Below are positions 7,922-15,671 of a stretch of 64,000 bases of DNA, piece after piece; within the stretch, counting starts at the first letter, position 1, and each line of letters starts with the position of its first letter. The stretch is from assembly GCF_001305855.1 (NCBI RefSeq), contig NZ_LIXZ01000010.1, forward strand, positions 1 to 64,000. Direction: 5' to 3'. Position numbers and translations under genes: made by a program. Below the pieces are notes generated by a model. It made no database searches, was not told the origin of the DNA, and saw only the letters and a program-made list of their open reading frames with translations. The DNA is from Rossellomorea vietnamensis. GTDB lineage: Bacteria; Bacillota; Bacilli; Bacillales; Bacillaceae_B.

Positions 7922-8881
7922 TTATTCCTGTTCTAAAAAGTATCTCTCGATATCATCAAGCATGGCATTCGCTGCCAGAACACCGCCTGCCGTGTTCCAA
8001 ATCGCATCACTTACTTCATATACCTTGTCTTGTTTTGCTACTTCAAGGTTTTGAAATAGGGGATCGTTCAGCCACTCCTCAGCAAGTTTGTTCGCTTCGC
8101 CATCTCCTGTTTCATAGGTGAAGTAGAATAGAACATCTCCATCCATTGCCGGGATGCGTTCTTTTGTTACACCCTTTTCAGCAAAGTCATCCACATTCTG
8201 TCCTTCAGGACGGGCGAAGCCCAGCTGATCCAGGACCACACCTGAGAATGAATCTTTATGGTAAATTCTTACGTCCCCTGCCAGAAAGCGGACCATGGAA
8301 ACTTTTTGGTTCAGTTTGTCTCCGAGCTTCCCTTTAAGATCTTCGATACGCTGATCATACTCCGCTAAGACTTCCTGGCCTTTTTCTTCTTTATTCAGTG
8401 CTTTTGCATATAACTCGAAATTTTCTTTCCAGTTACCGCGTAATGTTTCGGCCATTACGGTTGGAGCGATGTCTTTCAGCTGATTGTACTGCTCTTCTTG
8501 ACGCATTTTGTTCCCGATAATCAGGTCGGGCTGAAGCTTGGCGATGGCTTCCATATTTAGTTCGCTCTCTGTTCCGACAACTTCCACATCTTTCATCTTG
8601 TCAGAGATGTGATCATACCAAGGATCACCTGTCCATGATTGAACGGCACCGACAGGAGTGACACCCATGGAAAGGAGGGCTTCAGTGCCTTCATTTGTAA
8701 GAATGACGACTTTATTTGGCGTTCCTTTGATTTCCGTCGTACCCATTGCATGCTTCACTGTATATGTTTCTTCATTCGTATCATTTCCTGCAGACTCATC
8801 TTTTTCTTCTTTATTTCCGCAGGCAGCAAGAAAGAGAAGTGTGGAAATCAGCAGTAAAGATAGTAAGCTTTTTAATTTCAT
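7922..8881 (-). CDS. yfiY: Iron-siderophore binding lipoprotein, YfiY family
   Basis: A 319-aa class III substrate-binding protein. The signal peptide ends at the lipobox LAAC (Cys near residue 21), anchoring it to the outer face of the membrane. The mature part starts with the VKHAMGTTEIKGTPNKVVIL strand and has two lobes as in FecB/FhuD-type proteins. It resembles B. subtilis YfiY, which binds hydroxamate/citrate-type siderophores such as schizokinen. It is transcribed divergently from its permease genes, with a perfect Fur box between them about 30 bases upstream of the start, so iron repression is expected. Confidence 0.9.
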   Translation of the reverse strand: MKLKSLLSLLLISTLLFLAACGNKEEKDESAGNDTNEETYTVKHAMGTTEIKGTPNKVVILTNEGTEALLSMGVTPVGAVQSWTGDPWYDHISDKMKDVEVVGTESELNMEAIAKLQPDLIIGNKMRQEEQYNQLKDIAPTVMAETLRGNWKENFELYAKALNKEEKGQEVLAEYDQRIEDLKGKLGDKLNQKVSMVRFLAGDVRIYHKDSFSGVVLDQLGFARPEGQNVDDFAEKGVTKERIPAMDGDVLFYFTYETGDGEANKLAEEWLNDPLFQNLEVAKQDKVYEVSDAIWNTAGGVLAANAMLDDIERYFLEQE

Positions 8882-8911
8882 ATGTAAATCCTCCTGATAT
8901 ATTTTTATCGG

Positions 8912-8926
8912 TGATAATGATTATCA
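8912..8926. promoter_or_regulatory. Fur box, upstream of yfiY
   Basis: TGATAATGATTATCA is a perfect 7-1-7 Fur site, 31 bases upstream of the yfiY ATG. It implies iron-dependent repression. Confidence 0.92.
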
Positions 8927-8975
8927 TTTACACTCATAATAGTAGTTGAGAAGGTTTTCATTGTCAATAGCTAAA

Positions 8976-8990
8976 TGATAATGATTTTCA
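8976..8990. promoter_or_regulatory. Second Fur box, toward yfiZ
   Basis: TGATAATGATTTTCA matches the 7-1-7 Fur site at 14 of 15 positions. It is about 110 bases upstream of yfiZ and 50 bases from the first box, so the two boxes probably control the divergent promoters separately. Confidence 0.75.
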
Positions 8991-9098
8991 AAGTCATTGA
9001 CGCTCCTTTCATTCTTCTTTAAAATAGAAAGGGAAGAGCAGTCCGTGATTGTTTAATCGATTTTCCTTTCCTTTAAGGAATAGAAAGGTTAGCACATA

Positions 9099-10085
9099 AT
9101 GAAAATTCAAAAAAAGCTCCTTTTATTTATAGGAACATTTCTTTTTCTTATCCTGTGTATCGGGGTCAGTATTGTATACGGATACACGGATACATCCTGG
9201 AAAACGGCTGTCGAGGCTTTTTCCAATCCAACGGGATCGACTGAGCATATTGTACTTCAGACGATCCGGCTACCGAGGGCGCTGATTGCGGCGGCAGTCG
9301 GTGCATCCCTTGCAATATCAGGGGTATTAATGCAAACTTTGACCAATAACCCCCTCGCTTCTCCAGGGATTTTCGGAATCAATGCAGGCGGAGCTTTTAT
9401 GGTGGTCGTAGCGGTCACGATATTTGGCATAACCAATCTTCAATCCTTTACGTGGATCGCATTTCTTGGTGCGGCCATTGCAGCGGTCGGCGTATTTGTC
9501 ATCAGTTCTGCAGGGGATAAAGGCTTGACCCCGATGAAGCTGACCCTTGCAGGAGCCGCCATCACCGCCATGTTTTCCTCCTTTACACAAGGATTGCTTG
9601 TACTGAATGAAGCGGCACTGGAGCAAGTGTTATTCTGGCTCGCGGGATCAGTACAGGGAAGAAGTCTGGATATATTGAGCGGGGTCTTTCCATATATAGT
9701 GGCTGGATGGATTCTTGCTCTCTTCATTGCCGGCAAGATGAATATCCTCGCCATGGGGGAAGATGTGGCGAAAGGGCTCGGCCTGAAAACGAACTTGATT
9801 AAATTTCTTGCTTTGGCGGTTGTTGTCCTCTTGGCGGGTGGTTCCGTCGCCGTGGCCGGTCCCATCGGTTTTATCGGGATTGTCATCCCGCATTTAGCAA
9901 GGAAGATCATCGGGGTGGACCACAGGTGGCTCATTCCTTTCTCGGGACTTCTAGGAGCGATCTTATTGTTAGCCGCTGACGTTGGAGCCCGTTATATCAT
10001 TATGCCCCAGGAAGTGCCCGTCGGCGTCATGACCGCCATAATAGGAGCACCATTCTTCGTGTATGTGGCAAGGAAGGGGTTTTAA
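9099..10085 (+). CDS. yfiZ: Siderophore ABC transporter permease, FecCD family
   Basis: A 328-aa membrane protein with about nine to ten hydrophobic segments and the FecCD/BtuC family motifs LPRALIAAAVGASLAISGVLMQ and GPIGFIGIVIPHLARKIIG. It forms one half of the channel for siderophore-iron import with the next gene. It lies divergent to yfiY under the Fur boxes and opens an operon of permease, permease, ATPase, reductase and yusU. Confidence 0.9.
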   Translation: MKIQKKLLLFIGTFLFLILCIGVSIVYGYTDTSWKTAVEAFSNPTGSTEHIVLQTIRLPRALIAAAVGASLAISGVLMQTLTNNPLASPGIFGINAGGAFMVVVAVTIFGITNLQSFTWIAFLGAAIAAVGVFVISSAGDKGLTPMKLTLAGAAITAMFSSFTQGLLVLNEAALEQVLFWLAGSVQGRSLDILSGVFPYIVAGWILALFIAGKMNILAMGEDVAKGLGLKTNLIKFLALAVVVLLAGGSVAVAGPIGFIGIVIPHLARKIIGVDHRWLIPFSGLLGAILLLAADVGARYIIMPQEVPVGVMTAIIGAPFFVYVARKGF

Positions 10086-10088
10086 CCG

Positions 10089-11144
10089 ATGGATCGATTT
10101 ATAGGAAAACGATGGCTCAAGGACCGTGTGTCCATGCTCGTTGATCTTTCAGCGCTCAAAAAAATAACCATCCTCGGTTTGATTGCATTACTGGTTCTGA
10201 TTATGAGTACGGGAATAGGGGATTTAAAGATTGCCCCATGGAAGGTGATCAGTGTCTTCTTTGGAGGGGGGACAAGTTTGGAGCAGCTCGTGGTGACGTC
10301 ATTCCGCCTGCCGCGGATCCTCATTGCACTCCTTTCCGGAATGGCATTGGCCGTTGCCGGGGGAATCCTTCAAGGGATGATACGCAACCCTCTTGCTTCA
10401 CCGGATATCATCGGGATCACAGGAGGAGCGGGAGCGGCTGTCGTAGCCTTTCTGACCCTTTTCAGCAATGATGATAATACGTTGATGGTCAGCATTAAAT
10501 GGATGCCTGTTGCTGCTTTCATCGGCGCGACAGTCATTGCCTTTCTCGTTTACTTTTTAGCTTGGCGAAAAGGGGTTTCACCTGTCAGACTCGTTCTTAT
10601 TGGTATTGGTATCTCGGCTTTGACTCAAGCTTTGACGACATTGTTGATGATCCTCGGCCCGATTTACAGGGCCAGTCAGGCAAATATCTGGATCACGGGT
10701 ACGGTGAACGGTTCTGACTGGCAGGATGTGTGGATCCTGCTTCCTTGGATCCTGGTCTTTATCCTGTTAAGCTTCTTTATTACCCGGCAGCTGAATATAC
10801 AGGAACTAGGCGAAGAAATCGCCACCAGTGTAGGAGGGAATGTTCAACGTCAGCGGTTCTTTCTCCTTCTCATGTCAACGGCGTTAGTAGGGGGAGCAGT
10901 CGCATTTGCCGGTGGAATCGGCTTTGTAGGCTTGATGGCTCCCCATATGGCAAGGCGGATGGTAGGTTCTTCTTTCGGGGCACTGCTTCCGACTGCATCC
11001 CTGATCGGCGGAATTCTCGTCATGGTGGCAGATTTGATCGGCAGGACGCTGTTCCTGCCCCTTGAAGTCCCTGCCGGTGTCTTCACGGCAGCGATCGGGG
11101 CACCGTATTTTATCTATCTATTATTTAAAACAAGGAATTCTTAA
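10089..11144 (+). CDS. yfhA: Siderophore ABC transporter permease, second FecCD subunit
   Basis: A 351-aa permease starting 3 bases after the yfiZ stop, so the two are translationally coupled. It carries the same family motifs (LPRILIALLSGMALAVAGGILQ; GIGFVGLMAPHMARRMVG) and is the YfhA-type heterodimer partner of YfiZ. An N-terminal soluble tail of about 25 residues precedes the first membrane segment. Confidence 0.9.
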   Translation: MDRFIGKRWLKDRVSMLVDLSALKKITILGLIALLVLIMSTGIGDLKIAPWKVISVFFGGGTSLEQLVVTSFRLPRILIALLSGMALAVAGGILQGMIRNPLASPDIIGITGGAGAAVVAFLTLFSNDDNTLMVSIKWMPVAAFIGATVIAFLVYFLAWRKGVSPVRLVLIGIGISALTQALTTLLMILGPIYRASQANIWITGTVNGSDWQDVWILLPWILVFILLSFFITRQLNIQELGEEIATSVGGNVQRQRFFLLLMSTALVGGAVAFAGGIGFVGLMAPHMARRMVGSSFGALLPTASLIGGILVMVADLIGRTLFLPLEVPAGVFTAAIGAPYFIYLLFKTRNS

Positions 11145-11159
11145 AGGAGTTGGCCATAG

Positions 11160-11978
11160 ATGAGTGACGTATTACAAACGAAGGATTTGACTCTATCTTA
11201 CGGGGAACGGACGATCATCGATGAATTGAATATTGATATTCCACAAGGGGAGATTTCGGTCTTCATCGGCGGGAATGGCTGTGGTAAATCCACGCTTCTC
11301 CGCTCCATCGCCCGATTGCTTAAGCCGAAGCAAGGAGCGGTCCTGTTGGACGGGGAGGCAATCTCACGTTTATCAACGAAAGAAGTCGCTCGTAAAATGG
11401 CCATCCTTCCTCAGTCCCCAACGGCTCCAGAAGGGCTGACCGTCCTGCAGCTCGTCAAGCAGGGACGCTACCCACATCAGACCTGGCTAAAGCAGTGGTC
11501 ACAGAAAGATGAAGAAATCGTCCAGGATGCGTTGAAAGCAACGAAGATGGAGGAGCTAAAAGATCGGAAAGTGGATGAACTATCGGGAGGGCAGAGGCAG
11601 CGTGCGTGGATCGCCCTGACACTCGCCCAGGATACAGACATCATCTTGTTGGATGAGCCAACCACATATCTTGATATGACTCATCAAATTGAGATACTTG
11701 ACTTGTTATTCGAACTGAATGAAAAAGAGCAGCGTACCATCGTCATGGTCCTTCATGACCTGAATCTCGCCTGCAGATACGCCCATAATATCGTGGCGAT
11801 CCGTGATAAACAGATTTATGCACAAGGAAAACCTGAGGAAGTGATCAGCTGTGAGCTCGTGAAGAACGTGTTCGATATGGACTGTCAGGTATCCCGGGAC
11901 CCATTATTCGGTACTCCCTTATGCATCCCATTCGGTAAAGGACGCTGCATCTTGAAGGATCCAGTGGAGACAGGATGA
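11160..11978 (+). CDS. yusV: Siderophore ABC transporter ATPase, YusV/FecE family
   Basis: A 272-aa ABC ATPase with Walker A GGNGCGKSTLLR near residues 38-47, signature LSGGQRQRAWIALTLAQ and Walker B IILLDEPTTYLD, followed by the H-loop VLHDLN. It energises the two upstream permeases. In B. subtilis the YusV ATPase is encoded far from yfiYZ-yfhA and is shared by several siderophore systems; here it is in the same operon. Its stop overlaps the next start by 4 bases. An extra C-terminal tail includes DCQVSRDPLFGTPLCIP. Confidence 0.9.
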   Translation: MSDVLQTKDLTLSYGERTIIDELNIDIPQGEISVFIGGNGCGKSTLLRSIARLLKPKQGAVLLDGEAISRLSTKEVARKMAILPQSPTAPEGLTVLQLVKQGRYPHQTWLKQWSQKDEEIVQDALKATKMEELKDRKVDELSGGQRQRAWIALTLAQDTDIILLDEPTTYLDMTHQIEILDLLFELNEKEQRTIVMVLHDLNLACRYAHNIVAIRDKQIYAQGKPEEVISCELVKNVFDMDCQVSRDPLFGTPLCIPFGKGRCILKDPVETG

Positions 11979-12730
11979 ACACCCTGACCGAGCAGCAGTG
12001 GGAAACTTTGAAGAAATACCGATTTCATCCATCCACCCCTGTTTTAAAAGGGGAGGAGGCAACGTCATTCCTGGATGGTGGAAAGATGAAAGCCTATTTA
12101 TCTCATCAGTGCTCCCAGATCGGGACGGACGACCTTAAAGTGGCAGCGTCCTTATTCATGAAGCGCTATGCGTTTGTAGCCGCCATGGGATTAATGGCCA
12201 TGACTTACTGGAATAAGAAGTTGAATCTCAAGCCTGAGAATCTACTTATGGTGGATGGGGACAAAAATGGATTATGGATGCCGCAATTTCATCTGAAAGA
12301 TGCATCCGTTGCGGAGTTTACGTCACGTGAGGAAAAAACTGAGTTCATACAATCCATTTTCCGGGATCATCTCGATCACGTAATTCAGTCGATTAAGAAT
12401 GCGACAAAGCTTTCCAACCTGATTCTTTGGGAAAACATCGCCGTGTACGTATTCTGGATATTTGAGAATGATGACTTCCTTTTGAACGAATGGATGAGGA
12501 GCGGGCGTGACGACCAATTCCGGGCTCTTCTGTCAGATGAAAACAGCCATTGGTTCGGAAACTATCATAGAAATCCACTGGCCAGATATTATAGCAGAAA
12601 AGTAAATATAGAGGGATTGACGGAAAAGGTACGTGTCAGAAAAACCTGCTGCTTCTCCTATAGATTGGAGCACGGGGAACAATACCGTTGTAAAACCTGT
12701 CCGCAGACCTGTCTAGTGAAAAAGACTTAA
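11975..12730 (+). CDS. FhuF-like siderophore-iron reductase
   Basis: A 251-aa protein whose C-terminus has Cys-Cys (KTCCFSYRL) followed 13 residues later by C-K-T-C, the CC-x10-13-C-x2-C pattern that binds a [2Fe-2S] cluster in FhuF. The rest resembles the IucA/IucC C-terminal and FhuF-like ferric-siderophore reductase fold. It overlaps the ATPase gene by 4 bases, so it is coupled to import. The likely job is to reduce ferric siderophore in the cytoplasm and release iron. The family assignment is firm on the Cys pattern; the exact siderophore is unknown. Confidence 0.82.
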   Translation: MNTLTEQQWETLKKYRFHPSTPVLKGEEATSFLDGGKMKAYLSHQCSQIGTDDLKVAASLFMKRYAFVAAMGLMAMTYWNKKLNLKPENLLMVDGDKNGLWMPQFHLKDASVAEFTSREEKTEFIQSIFRDHLDHVIQSIKNATKLSNLILWENIAVYVFWIFENDDFLLNEWMRSGRDDQFRALLSDENSHWFGNYHRNPLARYYSRKVNIEGLTEKVRVRKTCCFSYRLEHGEQYRCKTCPQTCLVKKT

Positions 12731-12757
12731 TTCATCATTTGCAAGGAGGCTAACGCA

Positions 12758-13021
12758 ATGAAGGAATTCCCTGAACAATTTGATGCATTGCTTGAAAAGT
12801 ATACGGAACTGTTGGTCGGTGAAACCGACGCCGCCAAGAAAGAAATGGTGACACAATACGCTCTTTACTCATTCATCGCCAAAAACATGCCGGCACTGGT
12901 GAAACATTGGAATTCTCTCTATCCTGAAGGCAAAGATGAGATGAAACGGATCGTCGGTGAGATCAAAGAGATGAATGAAGTACACCGCGGAGAAATGAGC
13001 AGGAAGAAAAATGAAGAATGA
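12758..13021 (+). CDS. yusU: YusU family protein (DUF2573)
   Basis: An 87-aa, largely helical soluble protein with KYTELLVGETDAAKKEMV and YSFIAKNMPALVKHWNSLYP, characteristic of the YusU/DUF2573 family. It sits beside yusV in B. subtilis as well, so the link to the iron-uptake ATPase is conserved, but its function is not known. A strong AAGGAGGC site precedes the ATG, and a terminator follows at once, making it the last gene of the iron operon. Confidence 0.82.
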   Translation: MKEFPEQFDALLEKYTELLVGETDAAKKEMVTQYALYSFIAKNMPALVKHWNSLYPEGKDEMKRIVGEIKEMNEVHRGEMSRKKNEE

Positions 13022-13027
13022 TTCTTG

Positions 13028-13061
13028 AAAAGTACCCCTTTGATGAGAAGAGGGTGCTTTT
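13028..13061 (+). terminator. Terminator of the iron-uptake operon
   Basis: An imperfect stem of AAAAGTACCCCTTT and AGAAGAGGGTGCTTTT followed by a long T run. Confidence 0.8.
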
Positions 13062-13129
13062 TTTATTGAATTCATTCTGGCAAGGGGGAGATGCGGAGGG
13101 GGATTCTAAACGACTCTGGGAGATATATA

Positions 13130-13151
13130 AAGGCAGACCGGAGTCTGCCTT
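13130..13151 (-). terminator. Terminator after yusN-like gene
   Basis: AAGGCAGAC / GTCTGCCTT, a 9-bp perfect stem with a 4-base loop, lies just beyond the yusN-like stop codon on the minus strand. Confidence 0.75.
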
Positions 13152-13156
13152 CAACA

Positions 13157-13504
13157 TTATTGTACCTGACCGCCATACCCATATGGGAATTGAGAAGAAT
13201 ACTGCTGATGCTGCTGATAGGACTGCTGGATTTTTTGACTGTCTGCAGCCTCCAGCTTGTACCAGCCTTTGCGGAACATTTCATTGTATAATTCGCGTTG
13301 GGCATTTTGCGTTTCATTGAAAATCGTCAGGAGGTCCTGATACAAAGCTTGATGGCTTGCTTCATTCAAAGCCGTACAGTAGGAAGCCGTCATATATTTC
13401 TCATGGGACAGGACATCCGTAATAAAGTCGCGATCGTTCATTTGTGGCGTTTCCGGCACTTGTGTTTGCGGGTTTTGGACTTTTTGCTGATTCTGTTGAT
13501 TCAT
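13157..13504 (-). CDS. yusN: Spore coat protein, CotF/YusN family
   Basis: A 115-aa protein with a Gln/Asn-rich N-terminus, then a helical domain (NDRDFITDVLSHEKYMTASY and FNETQNAQRELYNEMFRKGWY) that matches the CotF-type coat protein fold, and a Tyr/Gln/Gly-rich tail. It resembles B. subtilis YusN, which is also near fadM. It probably is made in the mother cell and assembled in the spore coat. It forms a pair with the upstream gene; each has its own AGGAG-type ribosome site. Confidence 0.82.
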   Translation of the reverse strand: MNQQNQQKVQNPQTQVPETPQMNDRDFITDVLSHEKYMTASYCTALNEASHQALYQDLLTIFNETQNAQRELYNEMFRKGWYKLEAADSQKIQQSYQQHQQYSSQFPYGYGGQVQ

Positions 13505-13521
13505 GGTTTCAAGACTCCTTT

Positions 13522-13779
13522 CTACATCATAGTTTGATTAGTGGTGTTCAGGTGGGCAAGCAGTTGCTGATAATGGCGCTGATGCATCTGGCCGCACTTG
13601 TCCAATTCGGCTTTAATCTCAGTATCCTGACAGTGGGCGGCGGCAAAATGACATTTCTTCATGGCATTCAGATTCCAGGCAAGCATGTCGTTCAAATACA
13701 GTGAATCCTTCGTAGTGAGCATGTTCGGCGGTTGTGTGTATGCTTGCTGCTGGCTCCCTTGTTGAGGTTGTTGTTGCAT
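13522..13779 (-). CDS. Small coat-associated protein, CotF-like
   Basis: An 85-aa protein: a Gln-rich N-terminal tail of about 20 residues, then TKDSLYLNDMLAWNLNAMKKC and a helical C-terminal part with three Cys and several His (CHFAAAHCQ, CGQMHQRHYQQ), a pattern that could bind metal. It lies 17 bases upstream of the yusN-like gene in the same direction and probably is co-transcribed. Coat location is inferred from this pairing and the family-like sequence. Confidence 0.7.
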   Translation of the reverse strand: MQQQPQQGSQQQAYTQPPNMLTTKDSLYLNDMLAWNLNAMKKCHFAAAHCQDTEIKAELDKCGQMHQRHYQQLLAHLNTTNQTMM

Positions 13780-14049
13780 GTTCCATTCCTCCGTTTCCTT
13801 TTATAGTCTTCGATACCCTTTCGCTGCTTTCGGATAGGTAATATTACCCTGTATACGGCGTAATAAGAAAGCGGTATCATCAGAAGGCAAAGGTTATTTT
13901 TCCTACAATCCAACAGTCTTATTCACGTATGGACAAATTACGATAATATTCTACTAAGAAAGTATTGAAAGTATATTCAAAACGTATAAAAGGTGATAAA
14001 ATGTTGGTAAATATACTAATAGTGTGAACCTTCTCTTTTTTAGCAATAA

Positions 14050-14063
14050 GGAAAACGGTTTCA
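14050..14063. promoter_or_regulatory. cre-like CcpA site before fadM
   Basis: GGAAAACGGTTTCA agrees with the cre consensus TGWAANCGNTNWCA at 13 of 14 positions. It lies about 40 bases upstream of the fadM start, where CcpA binding would repress in glucose. The rest of 13780-14101 shows no gene. Confidence 0.45.
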
Positions 14064-14101
14064 TTGTAGGATATATATGTTTTTTTCAGGGGGTAAGCAA
14101 C

Positions 14102-15019
14102 ATGGAGCAAGCAATGCGTAATTTCTTTTTATTCCTTTCAAAAAATAAGCCGATGACGAAACTTGCTAAGAAATATGGCCTGCGATTTGGTGCCGGCCGG
14201 TTCGTTGCAGGGTCTTCCATCCTGCAGGCAGTTGAGGTTATCCGCGAGCTGAATAGTCAGAATCTTGTTGTAACGATCGACTATTTGGGTGAGTTTGTGG
14301 ACAACGAGCGTGAAGCAAACGAAATGGCCCTTGAATGTGTAGAAGCCATTCGTGCGATCGGGAGAGAGAACCTTAAATCTCAACTATCCCTCAAGATGAC
14401 TTCAATGGGACTGGATATTTCTGAAGGGGTTGTCATGAAGAATATGAGATTGATTCTTGATGAAGCAACCAAACAGGGCGTATTCGTCACAATTGATATG
14501 GAAGACTACACGCGATGCGGAAAGACCATTGATATTTTCAAACGTCTGAAGTCGGAATATGATAATATCGGCACGGTCATCCAAGCCTATTTATATAGAA
14601 CAGAGAAGGATATCGATGATTTGAATGCGTATTCCCCCAATCTGCGTCTTGTAAAAGGGGCGTATAAAGAGTCACCTGAAGTCGCGTTTCCTGATAAGAA
14701 GGATGTAGACGATAATTTCAAAAAAATCATCAAGACTCATCTGCTGAACGGGAATTATACGGCTATCGCCACCCATGACGATGAGATGATCGAATATACG
14801 AAAAGACTCGTGGAGGAATATAAGATCCCACGTGAGCAATTCGAGTTTCAAATGCTTTTCGGAATCCGTGTGGAGCGTCAGCATGAACTGGTCAAGGAAG
14901 GCTACAAAATGCGCGTCTATGTCCCATACGGCACGGACTGGTACGGATACTTCATGAGAAGACTGGCTGAAAGACCAGCGAACGTCGCCTTTGTTCTAAA
15001 AGGGGTCATAAAGAAATAA
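14102..15019 (+). CDS. fadM: Proline dehydrogenase, FadM/PutB family
   Basis: A 305-aa protein from ATG 14102, chosen because CAGGGGG lies just upstream; longer starts run through the promoter region. It is a proline dehydrogenase (beta/alpha barrel, FAD) with LKMTSMGLDIS, RLVKGAYKES and the C-terminal YVPYGTDWYGYFMRRLAERPAN that forms the substrate and FAD pocket. The reaction is proline to pyrroline-5-carboxylate in the cytoplasm. In B. subtilis the homologue (YusM) is named FadM because of its proximity to fadNAE; the same neighbourhood is kept here, although several genes intervene. Confidence 0.9.
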   Translation: MEQAMRNFFLFLSKNKPMTKLAKKYGLRFGAGRFVAGSSILQAVEVIRELNSQNLVVTIDYLGEFVDNEREANEMALECVEAIRAIGRENLKSQLSLKMTSMGLDISEGVVMKNMRLILDEATKQGVFVTIDMEDYTRCGKTIDIFKRLKSEYDNIGTVIQAYLYRTEKDIDDLNAYSPNLRLVKGAYKESPEVAFPDKKDVDDNFKKIIKTHLLNGNYTAIATHDDEMIEYTKRLVEEYKIPREQFEFQMLFGIRVERQHELVKEGYKMRVYVPYGTDWYGYFMRRLAERPANVAFVLKGVIKK

Positions 15020-15033
15020 TAGTAAGTAAGAGG

Positions 15034-15061
15034 AAGACTCTATGGATGCTCATAGGGTCTT
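15034..15061 (+). terminator. Terminator after fadM
   Basis: AAGACTCTATG / CATAGGGTCTT stem with one wobble pair, a 6-base loop and a T-rich tail. Confidence 0.75.
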
Positions 15062-15086
15062 ATTTGTTTGACGGGAGGCATGGAAA

Positions 15087-15581
15087 ATGAAAATCATTCC
15101 TTTTCGGGTGGAAGGAAAGTATTTCAAGAAAATGATTACGTTATATTGCCGCCTATTTCAGGTGGATCCGAGAGGCATGGAAGACCAATTTAAACGGCAC
15201 TCCACGTATCCGTTTTTCGAAGGGTACCTGGCCATTATCGATGACCAGGTGGCCGGTTATATTTATGGCTATTCTTCAAGGAAAGGGCAGTACTATCACG
15301 ATTTACTCGCTCGTCATTTACATCCTGAGCGTGAATGGATGAAGGATTGCATGGAACTTGTGGAGCTGGGTGTCGACCCGTCATATAGAGGCAGGGGAAT
15401 CGGCAAGCTATTGGTTGAGCAATTACTGAAAAATAGAAAAGAAAAACAGGTCCTCCTCACGACTCGAAAAGATAATCATACAGCCATCGCCTTTTATCAT
15501 GCCGGTGGATTTAAAATCATCCGGGAAGGATTTTATCCGAACGTGCCGCATGAATACATCATCATGGGTAAACATTTATAA
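15087..15581 (+). CDS. GNAT-family N-acetyltransferase
   Basis: A 164-aa single GNAT domain. The acetyl-CoA binding motif A is VELGVDPSYRGRGIGKLLVEQ near residues 93-113, with the R-G-R-G-I-G loop; the following LLTTRKDNHTAIAFYHAGGFK is the usual motif B region. The acetyl acceptor is unknown. It stands alone between fadM and the antiporter gene with a GGGAGGC ribosome site. Confidence 0.85.
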   Translation: MKIIPFRVEGKYFKKMITLYCRLFQVDPRGMEDQFKRHSTYPFFEGYLAIIDDQVAGYIYGYSSRKGQYYHDLLARHLHPEREWMKDCMELVELGVDPSYRGRGIGKLLVEQLLKNRKEKQVLLTTRKDNHTAIAFYHAGGFKIIREGFYPNVPHEYIIMGKHL

Positions 15582-15671
15582 GGGGGAAGAAGGAAAGCGT
15601 TTTAATTGTTACATAATTCACAATGTTATATACTATAAAGGAATAATCTGCATGAAATTAGAGGCGATACT

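Noticed and set aside
7699-8121. 140-codon plus-strand frame across the gerA/yfiY spacer
   Set aside because: It overlaps two minus-strand genes and a terminator and has no family features.
9440-9934. 164-codon minus-strand frame inside yfiZ
   Set aside because: It is antisense to a clear permease gene, lacks a ribosome site and has a composition typical of antisense frames of membrane proteins.
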